A DNA stretch of 64,000 nucleotides from Takifugu bimaculatus (taxonomy: Eukaryota > Chordata > Actinopteri > Tetraodontiformes > Tetraodontidae), in assembly GCA_004026145.2 (NCBI GenBank), contig CP034986.1, positions 14,177,804-14,241,803 on the forward strand, written 5' to 3'. Below are positions 25,001-39,107 of this stretch, one piece after another. Within the stretch, counting starts at the first letter, position 1. Every line of letters starts with the position of its first letter. The notes under the pieces are model-generated. The model saw nothing but the letters and a program-made list of their open reading frames with translations. It was not told the origin of the DNA and made no database searches. The position numbers and the translations under genes are program-made.

Positions 25001-26153
25001 AGCTAATAGCTAAGCTAACAAAATGACATTGTCCTACTAAAATCAGAGCATATACATGAAGAATGGTAAAATACATACACTGAAACCAATAACGAACGGG
25101 ATGAGGAAAACATCCAGCTCATTGCATGAGCCATTTAATGGCTGCGTTCGTGTGCTGTGCGTATTAAACAGCTGGCTGCCGCCATTGGTCTGTGACTTGC
25201 TGGTTGCTGATTTTACACATCCGTTCTTTGAGATGAAATCGACAAAACGTCAGACCTCCACTCGTTGTTCACCACTGCTGACACTCAGGACCCCCGCCCG
25301 TTATGGCCCATTAACCCATCTCCAACCGCCTGCAGATATTGATTATTAAAATAGAAACAACCACAAAACTGATATAAATAGTATTCTTGATTAAATCTAT
25401 GCAGCAATGGAAGAAATACCTCAAACATCCACACAGCATTAGTAACTTCTGGACTTAGCATGAAAAGATCCCCTGAGTACTAGATAACAAATAACTAAGC
25501 AACAAAAATGTCTATCAATGTCTCATCCGTGTAGCTGCTGCTTCTCACAGTCATCAGCGGTGATGTTGTAGCTGGAGGGGGTGGGAATGGCCTGCTGTCA
25601 TGCTTAGGGATGAATGTTAACTGCACTCGACTGACCACTGCAGAACACAACCCAAAATAAGATTTATTTGTGACGTTACACTGACTAAACATGTAACAGA
25701 CACGCTGGTAAAGAGCTGCAGGGAGGATCTCTGATATTCAAACCAAAAAAGGGGAACTAGCTGACAGTAACAGGTCAGCAGGTGATCTACATTAAAAAGT
25801 AAAACACACATTTTTCTGTAAAATATTTAGTTTGAAAGAGGCTTCATTCAAACACAGAGTATCTATAAATGATAACCACAGTCAGACGGACACTGGAGCC
25901 TGTTTCAGACGGTTTACAGCTCCACAACTTTTGACATCAACAGCATCACCAGAGCGCTCTATTATCTTCCCTGTTCCTAATTATTGAAACAAAACCAAAC
26001 ACCTCCGTGACACGATGCGCTTCGGTGCAAACATTCACCCCCCTGAGTCATTATAATATGTGGTCATGCCAAAATCCATCTGTGTGTTTCAGTGTCCACT
26101 GTTGCAGGGAGTTTGTTGTTGACAGAACATGGAGACAGACCATCAAACCCTGG

Positions 26154-26154
<1 letters not shown>
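22023..26154. other. Unique non-coding sequence, about 4.1 kb
   Basis: No gene recognised. A short direct repeat (gctaagctaacaaaat) occurs at 24981-24996 and 25009-25024, a 28-bp period. The patch at 22130-22350 has an open frame on the minus strand of 75 codons, and 23447-23828 has frames on both strands, but none shows a domain. Pyrimidine-rich tracts near 23685-23705 could mimic splice acceptors, with no coding exon following. Confidence 0.5.

Positions 26155-26199
<45 letters not shown>
26155..26199. repeat. (GT)n microsatellite, about 45 bp
   Basis: A perfect GT run of about 22 units. The open frames that cross it on both strands encode Cys-Val or His-Thr alternation and are products of the repeat. 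Confidence 0.97.
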
Positions 26200-26200
<1 letters not shown>

Positions 26201-29200
26201 AGGGAGCTGGGGTACACATGCAACCGGGCAGGCGGCGATATGAGCTTAATCAGCACATCCTTTGCCCCAATTAGTGTAGGAGAGGAATAATGGGCCTCCT
26301 GATGCGTCCCCATGGATGATGACATAAAAAGAGATGAGTTTTGTTGATGGAGAGATTTGTAAGAGGAAAAGAAAAGAAGCAGGAGGAATATTGACTGTCA
26401 GCTTTGTGCTTGAGGCCGCGGTATGTCATCACATCTGGATCAAAGCTGTTTAGCTGCTCGAGCTGTTGGCTCAGCCTGCCGCCGCTGTGAGAGAATGGAG
26501 GGAGGAGGAATAGAAAGCAGGAGGGGGCATGCAGTACCGGCAAGATCCAAATGGTTTGAGACAGAAAAGGAAGAGGGTCACATCTTCCTCTGTTTAGGAT
26601 CAGACATGGAATCACGCTCAGTACGATGAGCGGAAGGACAAGCAACACGAGTCCAGATTAGCTGGTGGCAAATGTGGCTCGTTAATGAACAAGATGGTGT
26701 CTGAACGGAGGTGCAGGCCATTTTTACTTCCAGCCCTCAGAGCTGCAGTGCATGCTGATGGCATCATTATCCTGTAGTGAGCATCGAACTGTGAGCTATT
26801 GGATGGTGTTTTGTGAGGTTTGGTGTGAATTGCATGCCTAATACTTAATGTTTGTTTCATTTCTGTGGAATAAGCAACAGAAAAGAAGAAGATCCAGCCA
26901 TGATCATTAAAAACCCCAAAAAAATCATCAGCGCTACACACCCACGTTTTTATTCCCGTCTTACGAGAAAAAGAATACCAGCTCCATATTTCCTTTCATG
27001 CTGGAATTATATTCCTTTAAACTGAGAAAAATCCAGCAACTAAACCAGGGAATGTTCTGCTAATTTTACATTTCCATGCTGTGGGGTGGATCAGTCGAGT
27101 ATTTGCTTGGTTCTTCACCCACACAAATTTGGTTCGACGCCACATTTTTAGGCTGACTGCCTGTGAAGCGTCTGCGTTACAAACTTACAACAGAGCGGAT
27201 GTGCTCCTGACAGCTCAGGCCAAAGATCTTCATCGCTCTGCTGGCGAGTACGTGCGCGCACAGCTGTGCCCTGTGATTTAATGTACTGAAATGTGCAATC
27301 AGCCCTTTGCTTTGAAAACACCCACTCGGCGAACGCTGTGCCGAGTTTGACAGAATCTTTTGGGTTTCATCACACGTCTGCCGCCTGCTTGCGCACGAGC
27401 TCGGCTGCGATGCCGTTTTTCATCTCTTTGTTGAAATACTCCCCGAGGCCACATTGTGACTCCTCTTCCCAACATTTAAAATCTTCACCTGCAGATGTTG
27501 GAGATCATTGGTTTCATTAACCTAAAGAGCCTTTTTTCCTGTGCACCAACGTCTCTATCACCATATCTTCTCTATACTTCTCTATTAACACAAGTTAACC
27601 TCTCATATTTATCCACAAACCTTGACATAAATATCGTGAAAACTGAGGCAGGCCACAGGCCATTGGAGTAGATATTTTATTAAAACTCCTGACTTATGTT
27701 GAATTAATAATTAAAGAACCTCTGGATGTGGTAAGACCAGGCACCCTGGCTGCTACCTGTTCATACGCTATGACTTTACATGCTTCACACAACGTGTTGT
27801 ACAAATCTCAGTACTTCCTCACCACCTTGGGCATTTCTAGAACCTCTAGTGCCAAAAATATACAATATATCAGAATATACTGTCTTATGTTATAGCACAT
27901 GTAATTTATCATCGTTATCACTGATGTTTCCTGCATATTGATTTTCATTGTCGTTCCTGCAGCACCCTCAGCGCCACCCTCCTTATTGCGTTGCAAAGGA
28001 AAAAACTAATGAAAAGTGTTGTGCAGTCTGGGGTCTGCTGCACGATTCACACAGTCTGGCTGTGCGCTACCTGCATGTATCGATGAGAGGAATACCTCGC
28101 TGAGTTCCCCACCCACCGAGATAAAAATCTGCAGCCGGCAGGTACACGAGCAGAAATTGGTGAAATCAGGTTGCATCAGGACGAAACCTCAGCAAAAAGG
28201 CAGGAGTGTCTGACACAGCTATACCTCCTCCGAAAGCAAAAAAACCTAGCATTGCTGTAGGTGCTAAAACTGTTGGACATCCCTAAGAATGCTGCGTGAA
28301 CCATTGCTGCTAATCTTCCAGTGAAATTTGGCTCACTCACCACTTTTCTGAGGGAGAAATGTGGCAACAAGCTAGCCATGAGTGTAGCTTTTGCTAAGCA
28401 AATGCAGCGACAGCAGTTAAAGTGGGCATGGTTGATGCTGAGCTTATCACAATCCCTAGCCTTCAGTCCAACAGGCCATTGGAATATTTGTCAAGTTACT
28501 CTTAGTGTCTCATTAAGGACACAAAACCAGATGCCAGGAGAAAGAGAGATGGAGGAGCAGTGTGGACAAATGGTTTGGTGGACAGAAAAGCAGCAGTTCT
28601 CAAAAATCATTTAAAAACAAGTAGAAGAGGAGGAGCATTAAAGAACAATAATCTGAGCAGGAGAAAAGAATCATTGTGCCTGAGCAGCCACGGAGCTTTA
28701 AAGGTGTGTTTAATATCTTTAACTAGGCAGAAGTGATTGCATTCAACGCTGCGACCTCGAGTGAATATACGCTGCTCTAAATGGCAGCGCTCCATCAAAC
28801 GTCTCAATACCGTCACCTCGGTATCTGCCGGCAGAGTGACAGTGAGGAAAGTGCAATTATTCTCCCTAATGGCGATTATGTGCAGAGGAATAATGGACTG
28901 GCCCGTGGGTCAGCAAGACATTAGCAAGAGAAGACAGCCCTTCACGTGATACCGTTTGGGTTAGCCGTGTCTCCTCGGAACATTTTCAAAGTTAAGGCAC
29001 TTGAAGGGAATCATTTCCTACTCGACACAAGCAGATCTGAAAGTACTCCGTTTTCTACTGTGTTTTTAACCGTCTGCGGCCGGAAAAGCCTTTGCATGGA
29101 GTGTTGCGCTCGTGGCTGAAGCAGCCTATATGGTTGGAGTGTTTGAGTGTTTAAATAATGTAAGTACTGTACTCAGGCAACATCCATTTCCACTTTCACA

Positions 29201-32200
29201 AAAACTTTCACAGCACTTCCACTTTAAAACTTTTACCAAATTCATAGCAGAATCACCCAAAATGCAAAAGCTGCATGCTAAAATAGCACCAAATAGTTCA
29301 TATTTCAGGCCCTGATACAGTTGATATGACAAAACGTGGAGTTGGTCCCTTTATTAATACAGGTAGGACAACAGGGCATCAGTTTATGGATATGGCTTGA
29401 TTATTATTCACCAGTGAAGCTCCAGTTTCAACAGATGAACCGGAAAACACACTGAGCCACATGATTCGCACCGACTCGAGGCTGCCGGTCACTAATGGAC
29501 GGAATGAGGTTTGCCTCGCCGTCTCCAAGAGTTACCATCAAACATTGATTAGAGGCCAAATGTGCTCTCCCAATTCTGACAGAGGAAAGAAAAATGTATT
29601 TTCACTGAACTATAAACCGTACTCCTCTGGAACTCCACACAGGCTGTGATGCCGAAAAAGAAGCAAACTGAAGGATAAACACACACCACACCCATCTGTC
29701 TTGATAAAATAAAGGGGAGGAAGAAGACAGAGAGAGCGTCAACAGTATTAAATAAATAAATAAATAGGAAACAATTCGTAGTTCTACTGGTCCAAGAAAT
29801 CAATTTGATGAATGACTCCAGAAGGATTCTGGCCATCTCCTCCCGTTAAAGGCAAAATGATAAGACAAACAACAGGGTAGAGAACCCTCACTAGAGAAAT
29901 ACTGCATCCTTGTAAAATTCAAGCTATACAGTAGATTGATGACTATGCAGTTGATACAAAGTTGTGCCTATGAATTTTATTCTAAAGTTAAACCAAGCCT
30001 TTGCTTTTACTACACTTTTACAGGACAAATCAATCTCACAAATGAAGCTGAACCTTCTTCATGAGCTGAGTCAAAGCTATTTAATACTGCATTTATAGCC
30101 CCTTGAGGAATTCCTGCCAAGCTGCTAAAGTTAGCATAGCTAGTGTTTTCTCTTGCACAATGCCAAAATCCAAAGAAAAGTATTGTAGATCCATTTTATT
30201 GTTTTATTACACATGTCCCCTCGTGGTGCCATCCTGGATATACGAAGCATCTTTGGTCACATGTCGCACGCCTCGCCTTTTCAACCAGTTGGCTAATGAA
30301 AAAGATGTAAAGAAACACACATTTAGATTTTTATGACTCGCATTTTAGCGATGAAAACCGCATCATTGCATGTGTGCGCCACCGGTGGGATAGCAGATGA
30401 TGCCTGGCCACGCAGGCCAGATGGCGCACATTCCTGGTGTTCCTTTGATGTGCACAAGGTCTGGCATCAACACTGTTGTCTCCTGAATGCCTCCAACCTT
30501 CACAGTTAGGATGTAAAAAGTGGAAGACAAAGAGGAGAAAACACCCAAATCAGACATGGGTAAGGTATGATCTTGCTCCTGCTGAAAGCGAAAGCGTGGC
30601 CATGACGTCAGTGTTACAGGTGAGTTTTCACTTTGATCTCTGGGATTTGGGTGACACCTGAGTGGGATTTGATGACGGTCTTGCTGACAGACATCAATAA
30701 TGAGGCAAAGGTTTTGTGATCAGAGATGACATAATGCATCACATTATGTTTAGCTGCAGATATTTTCATATTTCTAGCTGTTCTAGCTTTGGGAAAATAA
30801 TAATATCCATGTTGACATCCCAGCCTGTCATATGTTAATTGCATCAGCTGCTGTGTGGAAATGCCAACAGATACAATTTGTGCAGATTTACTAACCAAGA
30901 GTGTCACATTTCTCTGATAGTTTGGCGTCTAACGTCGCTACGCTAAGCCCAAATACCAGCTGACACTTCCAACCCAACCCAACCCATCTTTCCTTTATTT
31001 CAGGATAATACTCTATGCTCTGTTGGGGATTCATTTGTTGAACGTGACGCCAAAATGGGCACCGCGCTGTTGTTCAGCAGGCAGCCAGACTGATGAAACA
31101 TCCTGAAACAATGTTCCACTCAAACCTACGCCTTCCAAAAACAACAGCACAAATAGAGCCTCGTGCCTTTAGCAGTCTGTGGTAAATTCATTTGGCATCC
31201 GTTCTGAAATCTCTGATGGCGCTATTCATCATGTAAAATCAAGGCGTAGAATAAACAGGAGCATCCAGCTTAATAGGTTTACACAGTTACATGATGCACA
31301 GAAACACAACAATGTTAGCATGGTCGTTTGCAACCCGTGAAGTGAAACTGTTGGATTTATCCCTAATTTATCTCACCAACAACTCAGATGAAATATTAGC
31401 ATCATTTCTTTCCTGAAGTAGAGAAGTGTAAGGTTTCTGTGCTGAATATTGAGCATTAGCATGTTAGCATCCTTACTTTTTCGAGTTTAAGTGAAATCAA
31501 GCAAAGAGATCCAGCAACCCAGTTTCTCATCCGCATCGTCCCATATCTCCTCCTTTATCTAGAGGCCAGCATTATGAAACTCCTTCTAACTGTCAGGCAT
31601 GAAAATTCAAATCAGAAATGTGAACATACTCCTGGAGTGCCCAGAGTGAAGATACTCTAGACAGGGGCTGTAATCGTGGCATCTGAAATAGCTGTAGACT
31701 AACAGATTTCAACGCTTGTCTCTCAGATAAAGCTGTCAGATAGCGATCTTATGAAGCCTTTTAATTAAATCCAGCCAGCTCCTCATGCAGCCTGCTTTCA
31801 TGTTCCACGAGGTTGAAAATGGATTAAGACTGACCAGGATGACTCCTTATGGCAGTGGCAGAAGTTTACATTAGAGCAGAAAACCCTGTCATCGTCTCCG
31901 ACTGTTCTCACCTCTATCATGCTTTCAAAAACAACAATCTCTCTGCCGCGAGGTGTGAAAGTAGCACTATAGTTTGATGGCTGTAAAGGAGATTTAGATT
32001 ATTGGTGACACACAGTTCAGAGGGAAAAATGAAATTCCTGCTGAGAGCTGGTTAGCTTCAGCCAGAGGTCACCATCAAGATCAACATTTCTTAATGTTTT
32101 GCTTTTCTTATTCAACTTACATTGATGTAGTTTTGAAAATTACTCATTCTAAAACTATTTCAACAAAAAGAAACATGAAACAAATTTAATATACTCTGAT

Positions 32201-35200
32201 CTAGCCATGTGCATGAGAAAACGTCGGCATTCATAGAAACAAGACAAGGTAGCGAGGAGCTGAATCCGTTAATAAAAGAGAAAAAAATGAATATTTATCA
32301 TTTTCACAGCAATGGGGTAGAAGATTTCTCTTTGACTACTCTGAAAGAAACCTGCATGTGTGTCTATTGTGAGTTTGGCGACGGCAAAGCAGCACAATAT
32401 GGAAAGAAATTGTGTGTGTTGGCAACAGCTAGCATGCTAACTACCCATCAGGCAGCACACTACGGGCAGCAAGAGCTTGTGTGTTGAAGGCAGCTTTGTA
32501 TAAGCAGCAGCCTTTCTTCCCATAGCCAATTAATCTTCCAAAACACAACCAAAGCCTTATTTAGAGCAAAACATTTTTGATAAAAAACATAAGGAGTCTT
32601 CAGACTGGGAGGTATTCAAAGAAGCAATGATGATACGCGCACAGCTGTCAACGAGAAAAACTGAACTGACACAATCTCCACTCTCTCTGATGTCCAACTG
32701 GGGCAGCTACAATGGTTAGAAGGGCGTCTGACTGGTCAGGTGGACCAGCATCTGGCTGAGGTGCAGCTGGTTTAGCGTCCAGAGTCCCTGGACAGCAGCC
32801 GTACAGCACAGCTGATGGTCTCTATCAGGATGGGGTTTTTCCACAGAAGAACTCCTGACGGCTGCCCCTAAGGACAACTGTGAGGAGGTTGATATCTACA
32901 GCGCGATGAGTTTGGCAGAGAAAAAGACGCCATTGGACAAGCTTGTACTGGTGACTAGAGCTGAGGCTCCTGCTGATATAACCCTTCCATCGCTCCTGGT
33001 AAAGGCGATGCAGGTCCCCCAAAGTTCCTGCATTACCACTGCATCCGTCACCAGCAGGCAACGTGTGCAAAAGTGATCGGTTTTGGGCACGTAATGACTC
33101 CCGGCGAGAAGGTCATGTACAGCATCGGCTCCGACCGGAAACAACACAGGATGTAACACAAGGTTATTGGAGCAGCTGAATGTGGGGACAGAGTGGACGC
33201 CTGAACATGCATTGTTTACATTTCTGGGAAAGTGAACCATTTCAACTGTGAGCTGGAAGGTCAATGTAAGACTGCTGATGCTATGATGCTTTAAGTGCTT
33301 TTAAATGCATTTAAAGCCCCGATAAACATTCTATCCATGCACTTGGTGCTGAAAGACTGCATCTGAGACTTGTGACAAAGTTGCAGAGTGCTCTCAAGTG
33401 CCAGACTGGAGCAAGAGGGTGAGAAGAGATTTTGTGTCTCATTCATTTCCAACATAACAGGCGTTGCTGAGCAACCAATTACAGCTTTCAAAGTGGATGC
33501 TGGACAGGCCCTTGTGGACATTTTAACATTGCAAAATGACCTCCAGTTCAAAGTCTCCCAGGTTTGGTACAATGGCGTCCGTACAGCAGCTAGGAAGGTC
33601 GCCGGTCCGTTTGGAAAATGTGCAGCATTTTTAACAAAACGGCATCCGTTACATTTTATTTACACATATAGTGATGCTTTCAGAATGTGTGAAGATTTAT
33701 TTGAAAATATTAGTTGATTTTTGTTTAATATTGCATAACTGATAACTTGTACAAATGTGATAAAACAGAGTTCATGGTTTGTTAAAAAATGTTGATTACA
33801 TGTATAATTGTATAAACCTGGGAGCCAATGAATTAGCTCTCCTTTTCTAAGAGGCTGGTGCCCCCCCCGAACTCCACACAATATCCTTCCCATAATGCTT
33901 TTTGGAAAGACTGACAAGATAAATTCCAGACTCCCAACAAAAAAGTTCCCACTCCGACTTTGTTTAGCCGATAAATGTCTTGTCTCTTGGGTAAGTGCGC
34001 TCTTGATGTGCGTTGCATCTCAATGATGAGGATTTGCATGAATGAAAAGCAATTTTACACAACCCTTAAACGCAACGCAGACGTGCACACAACAGCGGGT
34101 CTCTTTAAAACAGCTGGCAAAAGTTGATAAGAGCCACATTCTACTTCAAAGTCCTTGAATATGAACTTTTTTTCCCCCTCTTAGATCAGCAATTTGTTGT
34201 GAAAGTGAGCTGAGTGAATTGCCTATAGGATATTGGCTTTGAAACACTATTTCTGGAACGGCGCTGCAGTCTGTTGTCACTGTTGGAAAACAAACTCAGG
34301 CAGAGTTTGCCCTGATATGACGCATCACTGTAAAAGATCCTGCTTTCTGGGGATATTTTTACTTCGGGGAATAGCAGTGCCCGGGCCATTTACTCGTCTA
34401 ATTAAAATGTTCACACACCAATGTTTATTTATGAGATAGACTTTTCTCTCTATTAAAGGACGGCTGGAGAATAAACAGACTGGTATTTAGTCCATTTCAC
34501 AAAGAAAAGTGTGGAAGCGCAGTACATATGCACATGTCGCACAACGCTGAGGTCTCGGTTACGGTCTTGTGTTCTCGCTCGCTCTTGAACGGGTTGCTGA
34601 TTCACAAATGTTCTTCCAATCCCAACAAACATCAAGCCATCTGTGTAAACCCAACCCAAATGCATCCACAATGTGTATTGACTTTAGATCTGCTGCACTG
34701 AAGCCGCTGACGAGGGTTTCGGGCCGGGCTGTGTTTGCACACGTTCAGCAGTTACAGGTTCCCTCCGTCTTGTGTCTTAGAGCCGCTGTGATTAAAAATC
34801 TCTCAAACATACAGTCTCATGTGAAAGACGGACAGGAGCCAGCCAGGAAAGAAGACCATTTTTTTCTCTTTCTGAATAGTTTTTTGATTCATGGGAATCC
34901 AGCGCACCCAGTAGAACAGGGAACCAGCTCTGTAGCCTCCACAGCGTGCTCAAATGTTCATGGAAGTTTGCCCAGCCAGTTTGATAGATTTGTGGACCTG
35001 GGGAAGTGTCTCCGGGACCGTGTGGACGTCCTCGGGACGTTGGGAGTATGGGGTCGGAGGCTCTCTGCTAAAGGAGCCTGGTCAGCATTGCTGTCACTAA
35101 GTCGGACCTGTTTCTGGTGCATGGTGAAGAGCATTTTATCTTATTAGTCCTGCATATTTATTGGGAAGAAGAAATATCAACAGCTATGTATTTGATGTAA

Positions 35201-35605
35201 AACCCTATTTATCACAGATGATGTTTACCTACTACGAAGACGCATCAAGAGTCACAGCAACAATAAAAATGTTTTGTACTCACGCAAGAAGCGACACAGG
35301 AAATGTGTGGGCTGATGTTTTTCATTGCAAACGTGGACACGGAGTAGAAAAAAGCCCTCCAGGTTGTTTGTGCACTACGTTTTAGTGAAAAAAACTGCTG
35401 CTGCTGCTGAAAAGAGCTGCTCTGCTGGATGTTTAGCATGCAGGATATTCATCTTAAGTCAGCTAAGGCCTGACTGGCGTCTTCAAAGTGTTCACACTTA
35501 ACAACCCAGGCTTGCTGAGCGGACAACTAGCCCGGTGTGGAGGAGGAGAGGAAAAACCAGTTGGCAACTGGCCAATTGGGCTAAAATCGTGTAGCGTGAA
35601 CAAGG
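26200..35605. other. Unique non-coding sequence, about 9.4 kb
   Basis: The longest repeat-poor stretch in the window. Small features are an aaataaataaataaat run at about 29747-29767 and aacccaacccaaccca at about 30970-30986. The longest ordinary open frame of the window is here (34569-35147, 192 codons, plus). I recognise no domain, signal peptide or membrane segment in it, and flanking splice signals are unclear, so it is not called as a gene. A minus-strand frame at 30363-30557 and a plus-strand frame at 33388-33717 were also examined without result. Confidence 0.45.
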
Positions 35606-35942
35606 AATTAGAGATGGGGTGAGGAGCTCTGTCACCCGGGGAGGAGCTCGGAGTAGAGCCGCCGCTCTTCCACATCAAGAAGAGCCAGCTGAGGTGGCGT
35701 GGGCAGCTGTATCAGATGCCCCCTGGACGCCTCCCTCGGGAGGTGTTCAAGGCCTGTCCTTCTGGGAGGAGACCTCAGGGAAGACCCAGGACATGCTGGA
35801 GTGACTATGTCACTGGGCTGGCCTGGGAATGCCTTTGGATCCTCCTAGGAGGAAGTGTCTGGGGAGAGGGAAAACTGGGCGTTCTGCTTGGAATGTGCAA
35901 CAACCCGGCCCAATGCAGAAGATGGATGGATGGATGGATGGA
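35606..35942 (+). mobile_element. 3' end of a Rex3/RTE-like LINE
   Basis: A 5'-truncated non-LTR retrotransposon of about 335 bp, as left by incomplete target-primed reverse transcription. The 3' end is a (GATG)n tail at about 35924-35943, which I associate with fish Rex3 elements. The preceding coding part encodes the C-terminal region of the element's reverse-transcriptase polyprotein. A possible imperfect target duplication is tgaacaaggaat at about 35599 against tgaacatgaaat at about 35943. Rex3 is the best guess; another fish LINE with a similar tail is possible. Confidence 0.78.
35619..35920 (+). pseudogene. LINE reverse-transcriptase C-terminal remnant
   Basis: The frame through 35716 reads KKSQLRW, then MPPGRLPREVF, SGRRPQGRPRTCW and VTGLAWECLWI. 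This is the typical closing segment of the fish LINE polyprotein. The start of the segment (MRSSVTRG, from 35619) lies in a different frame from the rest, so there is a frameshift between about 35640 and 35670. Upstream catalytic domains are absent. The remnant is inactive. Confidence 0.7.
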
Positions 35943-38900
35943 TGAACATGAAATCTGCAGGACCGTCGTGAAGCAGAAGGCAAAGCCAACACTTGTAACA
36001 TCTACTGCAATAAAAAGCCATTCATCATAGGAAAAATGATATTAACCTATATGAGGAAGCACTGAGACTCCCAGTGACAATAAACAGTAATGACGACATT
36101 ATTGCTGAGGACAATAACGCTCTTCTCCGACAGCAACCTTTTTAAATTCCTTCCAACTTCTTCCATGCCTGCTGCACACAGCCCAGAGTCATTTGTCTTA
36201 TCCAAGAATTGTATTAATAAACACTGGACGGTTGCACATTAATGAGTGGCCTTGTAGCACAGACAGAGCTAAACGTATGCAAAATTACTGTAATTATCAG
36301 ACACCCACAGGTATCCTTGACAACCTTTAGCTCAGGTGGAAAGTTGCTGCTGTAGCTATAAATGAAAGCCACTGCTGCTTTTTTGATTGTTTTGACAAAT
36401 TGATGCTGCAGGCGTAACGTTTTAATTCACTTATCAACACAATACATCGGCAAGTTGCTTATATTTGATCAAGATTCATTATCTCAGTGTAATTTGCACT
36501 GGGAGAGTGTGCAAATCCCCAAATTTGCCGACTAATTTTCATCGAGCAGTCTGGTAACTTTTCTCCAACGGCAGCCGATCTAAATTTAAATAAATAAATG
36601 CCCTCCATCATTAGGACGACTAACAGCACACCCTCGGAAAGTTTAGCTCTCTGAAAGGGGGAAGAGTTGGAGAGCGCTGATTGCAGGGTTGTTTGTCCAC
36701 TTACAGTAATAATATGGCCAATTGAAAATTACCACAAGTGTTGTGAAAGATGGGCTGAACATCATGGGCTTCGACGAGCACATGAGCACATTACACCATG
36801 TAATTGTGAAAGTAAATAGTCGACTCTCCACAGTCGCTCTTTTAACTTGAGCTTCGCTTTACAAGCGAATTAAGCCGCCATCTTGAATGAGTCGCGAGGC
36901 GGCGAGCCTGTGCTTTGGATGATGTCTTGCAAATTCAGAACTGCCGAGCTCACACGTCCCGTTTTCTTCTACTCACAGTTCTATCACCGCGTGTGCTTCA
37001 TAAACAGCCGCTTCTGTTCAGAGGAGCTGTGCATTCATATGCAGTACACAAATATTTGCTGAAAGGCTAAGAGAGGCGTTTTCAAGCGTGATGCATTAAT
37101 CTCATTTGAGTTCTGAGGCTCGTGATATTGCGTGCCATGTGCCATTTTCTTCACAGTCTTGTCTACGATCCATGAAATGAACAAAATGGCTCAGAAAATG
37201 AAAGGATTACCATAAAATTACATCCAAATAGCGCAGATCGCTTGATGAGCATCCGTGGAGCCAATTTGAAACCCTTAAAAATCCATGTGAGCTCTGTACT
37301 TCAATGTTCTTCATTATCCACTTCCTGCTCCATGAGCTTCCATCGTCAGCTATAGAATCTGTGTTTATTGACGAGGCAGTAAAGATGGGAGCTCTCTCTG
37401 AAAACCACCCGTCATTAAAGCGGTGATGATTGTCTTTCTCAGAAGAAGAGTGGGAGATAATGCAAGCTTGATCAGATGCTCAGGGCCCTGTCGATGCAGA
37501 AATACTCAGAAAATCGGTAAAGAGAACTCAGACAGTACAGTGTGTATTGAACCAGTGAGCGTGGATTCCCAACAATCAATATTCAATTTAGTCTGCATTG
37601 CACAGGCCTGGTTAGTCTTAGGTGCACGAGTGGTTCGTGCAGGTCCTGTATGTGTTGGTGCTGTGAACAGGTTCAGTTTTACTCAGCCCCAAGACCTCAG
37701 GTTTTGTGATTATGGGGTGTTTGTGGCCTCCTGCAGCCAGGTGGTAATGATAGTATGCCACATTACTACGCAGACACAGGATGAGTCAGAGGAGGGATGC
37801 AGTTTTAGTCACACGGAGGTTCTAAAGCCCGGCAGAGACACCTTACGTCAAAGTGACAGGTGATAAAGATAAACCAGTCAGGCTACCGCACAGGTGCACA
37901 CCAGTTACTTCATTCTGACAGATGCATGAGGTGGTGGAAGGGGAAGGTTAAGAAAATGATGTCTGTAATTTTCACCTTCATCTTTTTCTTCCTTCTATAT
38001 AATTAGCAGGTGCATGAATTCACCCCTCGACTAAAATTAAACACCTAAAAAGAGAAGGGTGCAGGAGGCACTGCAGCATTATGCCCAGAACTAATAAGAG
38101 TCATGGTGATGTGTGTTTCCATGGTGATGGTAAGACCACCACAGAGATATGCCTTTATTTCATAGAAGCATCTAAGGTTTGATTGTGGTTTGGAAAACAG
38201 CTTGATTTTCCTCAGCAGTCTGATAGACTGTAATCGCCTGTACTTCAGTGCTTTAATAAATACGTGTGGTTGCCAGGACACATTAGGAACAAGTGCTGAA
38301 TTTTACAGTGGAAGTGAGGATAATCACATATAATCAACCCGGTGGGGCCGGGTGGCATATTTAAAAAACTTTAAAAGAAATTTCAAATCAATCAACGCAC
38401 AATGAGACATTTTCTGTCTTTGTAACTTAAAAAAAAAGGTTCTGTAAAATCTGAGTAATAATGACTGATGGGAGAGGGAGAGAGGGGATCAGTGCACTGG
38501 TATCCATGGTACAGATAGCATAATTGGAAAGAGATACCAACATTTCTGCACCCAACTTTAGTGGAATTCAAAATTCTGCCTTTACACTTTAAAGTAATGC
38601 CAAATACTCTTGCAGAGTCTGTGCATTTCTACACTCCTGCACTTGCTCAAGTCGGTGTGCGGCACCTTCCGGGACTTATCGATCGTGGCTAGCATATACG
38701 GCGGCCATTGGCAGCCATCAGGAGACACAAGGTCATTGTCCTCCATCAGTCCCTGCCTGTGACACTGATACATGTGTTTTAGCAAAGGCAGAAAATTAGT
38801 CCAGGAGTTATGACCAGGATCAGAGCGAGAAGCCAAAAGTCAATACATTCCGGTCGCATAGGTTCCTCTATGAAAACAGACAGGGGCAGAAGTTCATCTT

Positions 38901-39044
38901 CAATGAATCTTGATGATGTTTTCTGTGTGGTGAAAAGATCATATTTAGCTTGACTTGGAAAACAAATATGGGCCGCAGAAAAACAAACACAAATGGAAAT
39001 CAAACTGATTTAGAAGAGGTGATGGATGTGCATTGAATTGCTTT
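35943..39044. other. Unique non-coding sequence, about 3.1 kb
   Basis: No gene recognised. The plus-strand frame at 37423-37863 (146 codons) has no visible domain or codon pattern that would support it. The minus-strand frame at 38582-38836 has a protein-like look but no recognised family and no clear splice junctions. Confidence 0.45.
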
Positions 39045-39107
39045 CTGTGTGTGTGAGAGAGGGAGCAAGAGAGCCAAAGAGGAAGAGAGAGAGAGAGAGG
39101 GAGAGAA
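39045..39107. repeat. (GT)n/(GA)n purine-rich simple repeat
   Basis: A short GT run grades into an interrupted GAGAGG purine tract of about 55 bp. This strand is almost pure purine and could form triplex DNA. Confidence 0.9.

Noticed and set aside
26007..26325. Open frames with Cys-Val or His-Thr strings
   Set aside because: They are translations of the (GT)n microsatellite at 26155-26199.
30363..30557. Minus-strand frame with protein-like text (KVGGIQETTVL)
   Set aside because: It was considered as an exon, but no family was recognised and the flanking splice signals are ambiguous.
34569..35147. 192-codon open frame on the plus strand, the longest ordinary one
   Set aside because: No recognisable domain, signal peptide, membrane segment or exon boundary. 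A single frame of this size is possible by chance in 64 kb read in six frames.
37423..37863. 146-codon plus-strand frame
   Set aside because: No recognisable domain or exon context. Its amino-acid make-up is not distinct from random reading of local DNA.
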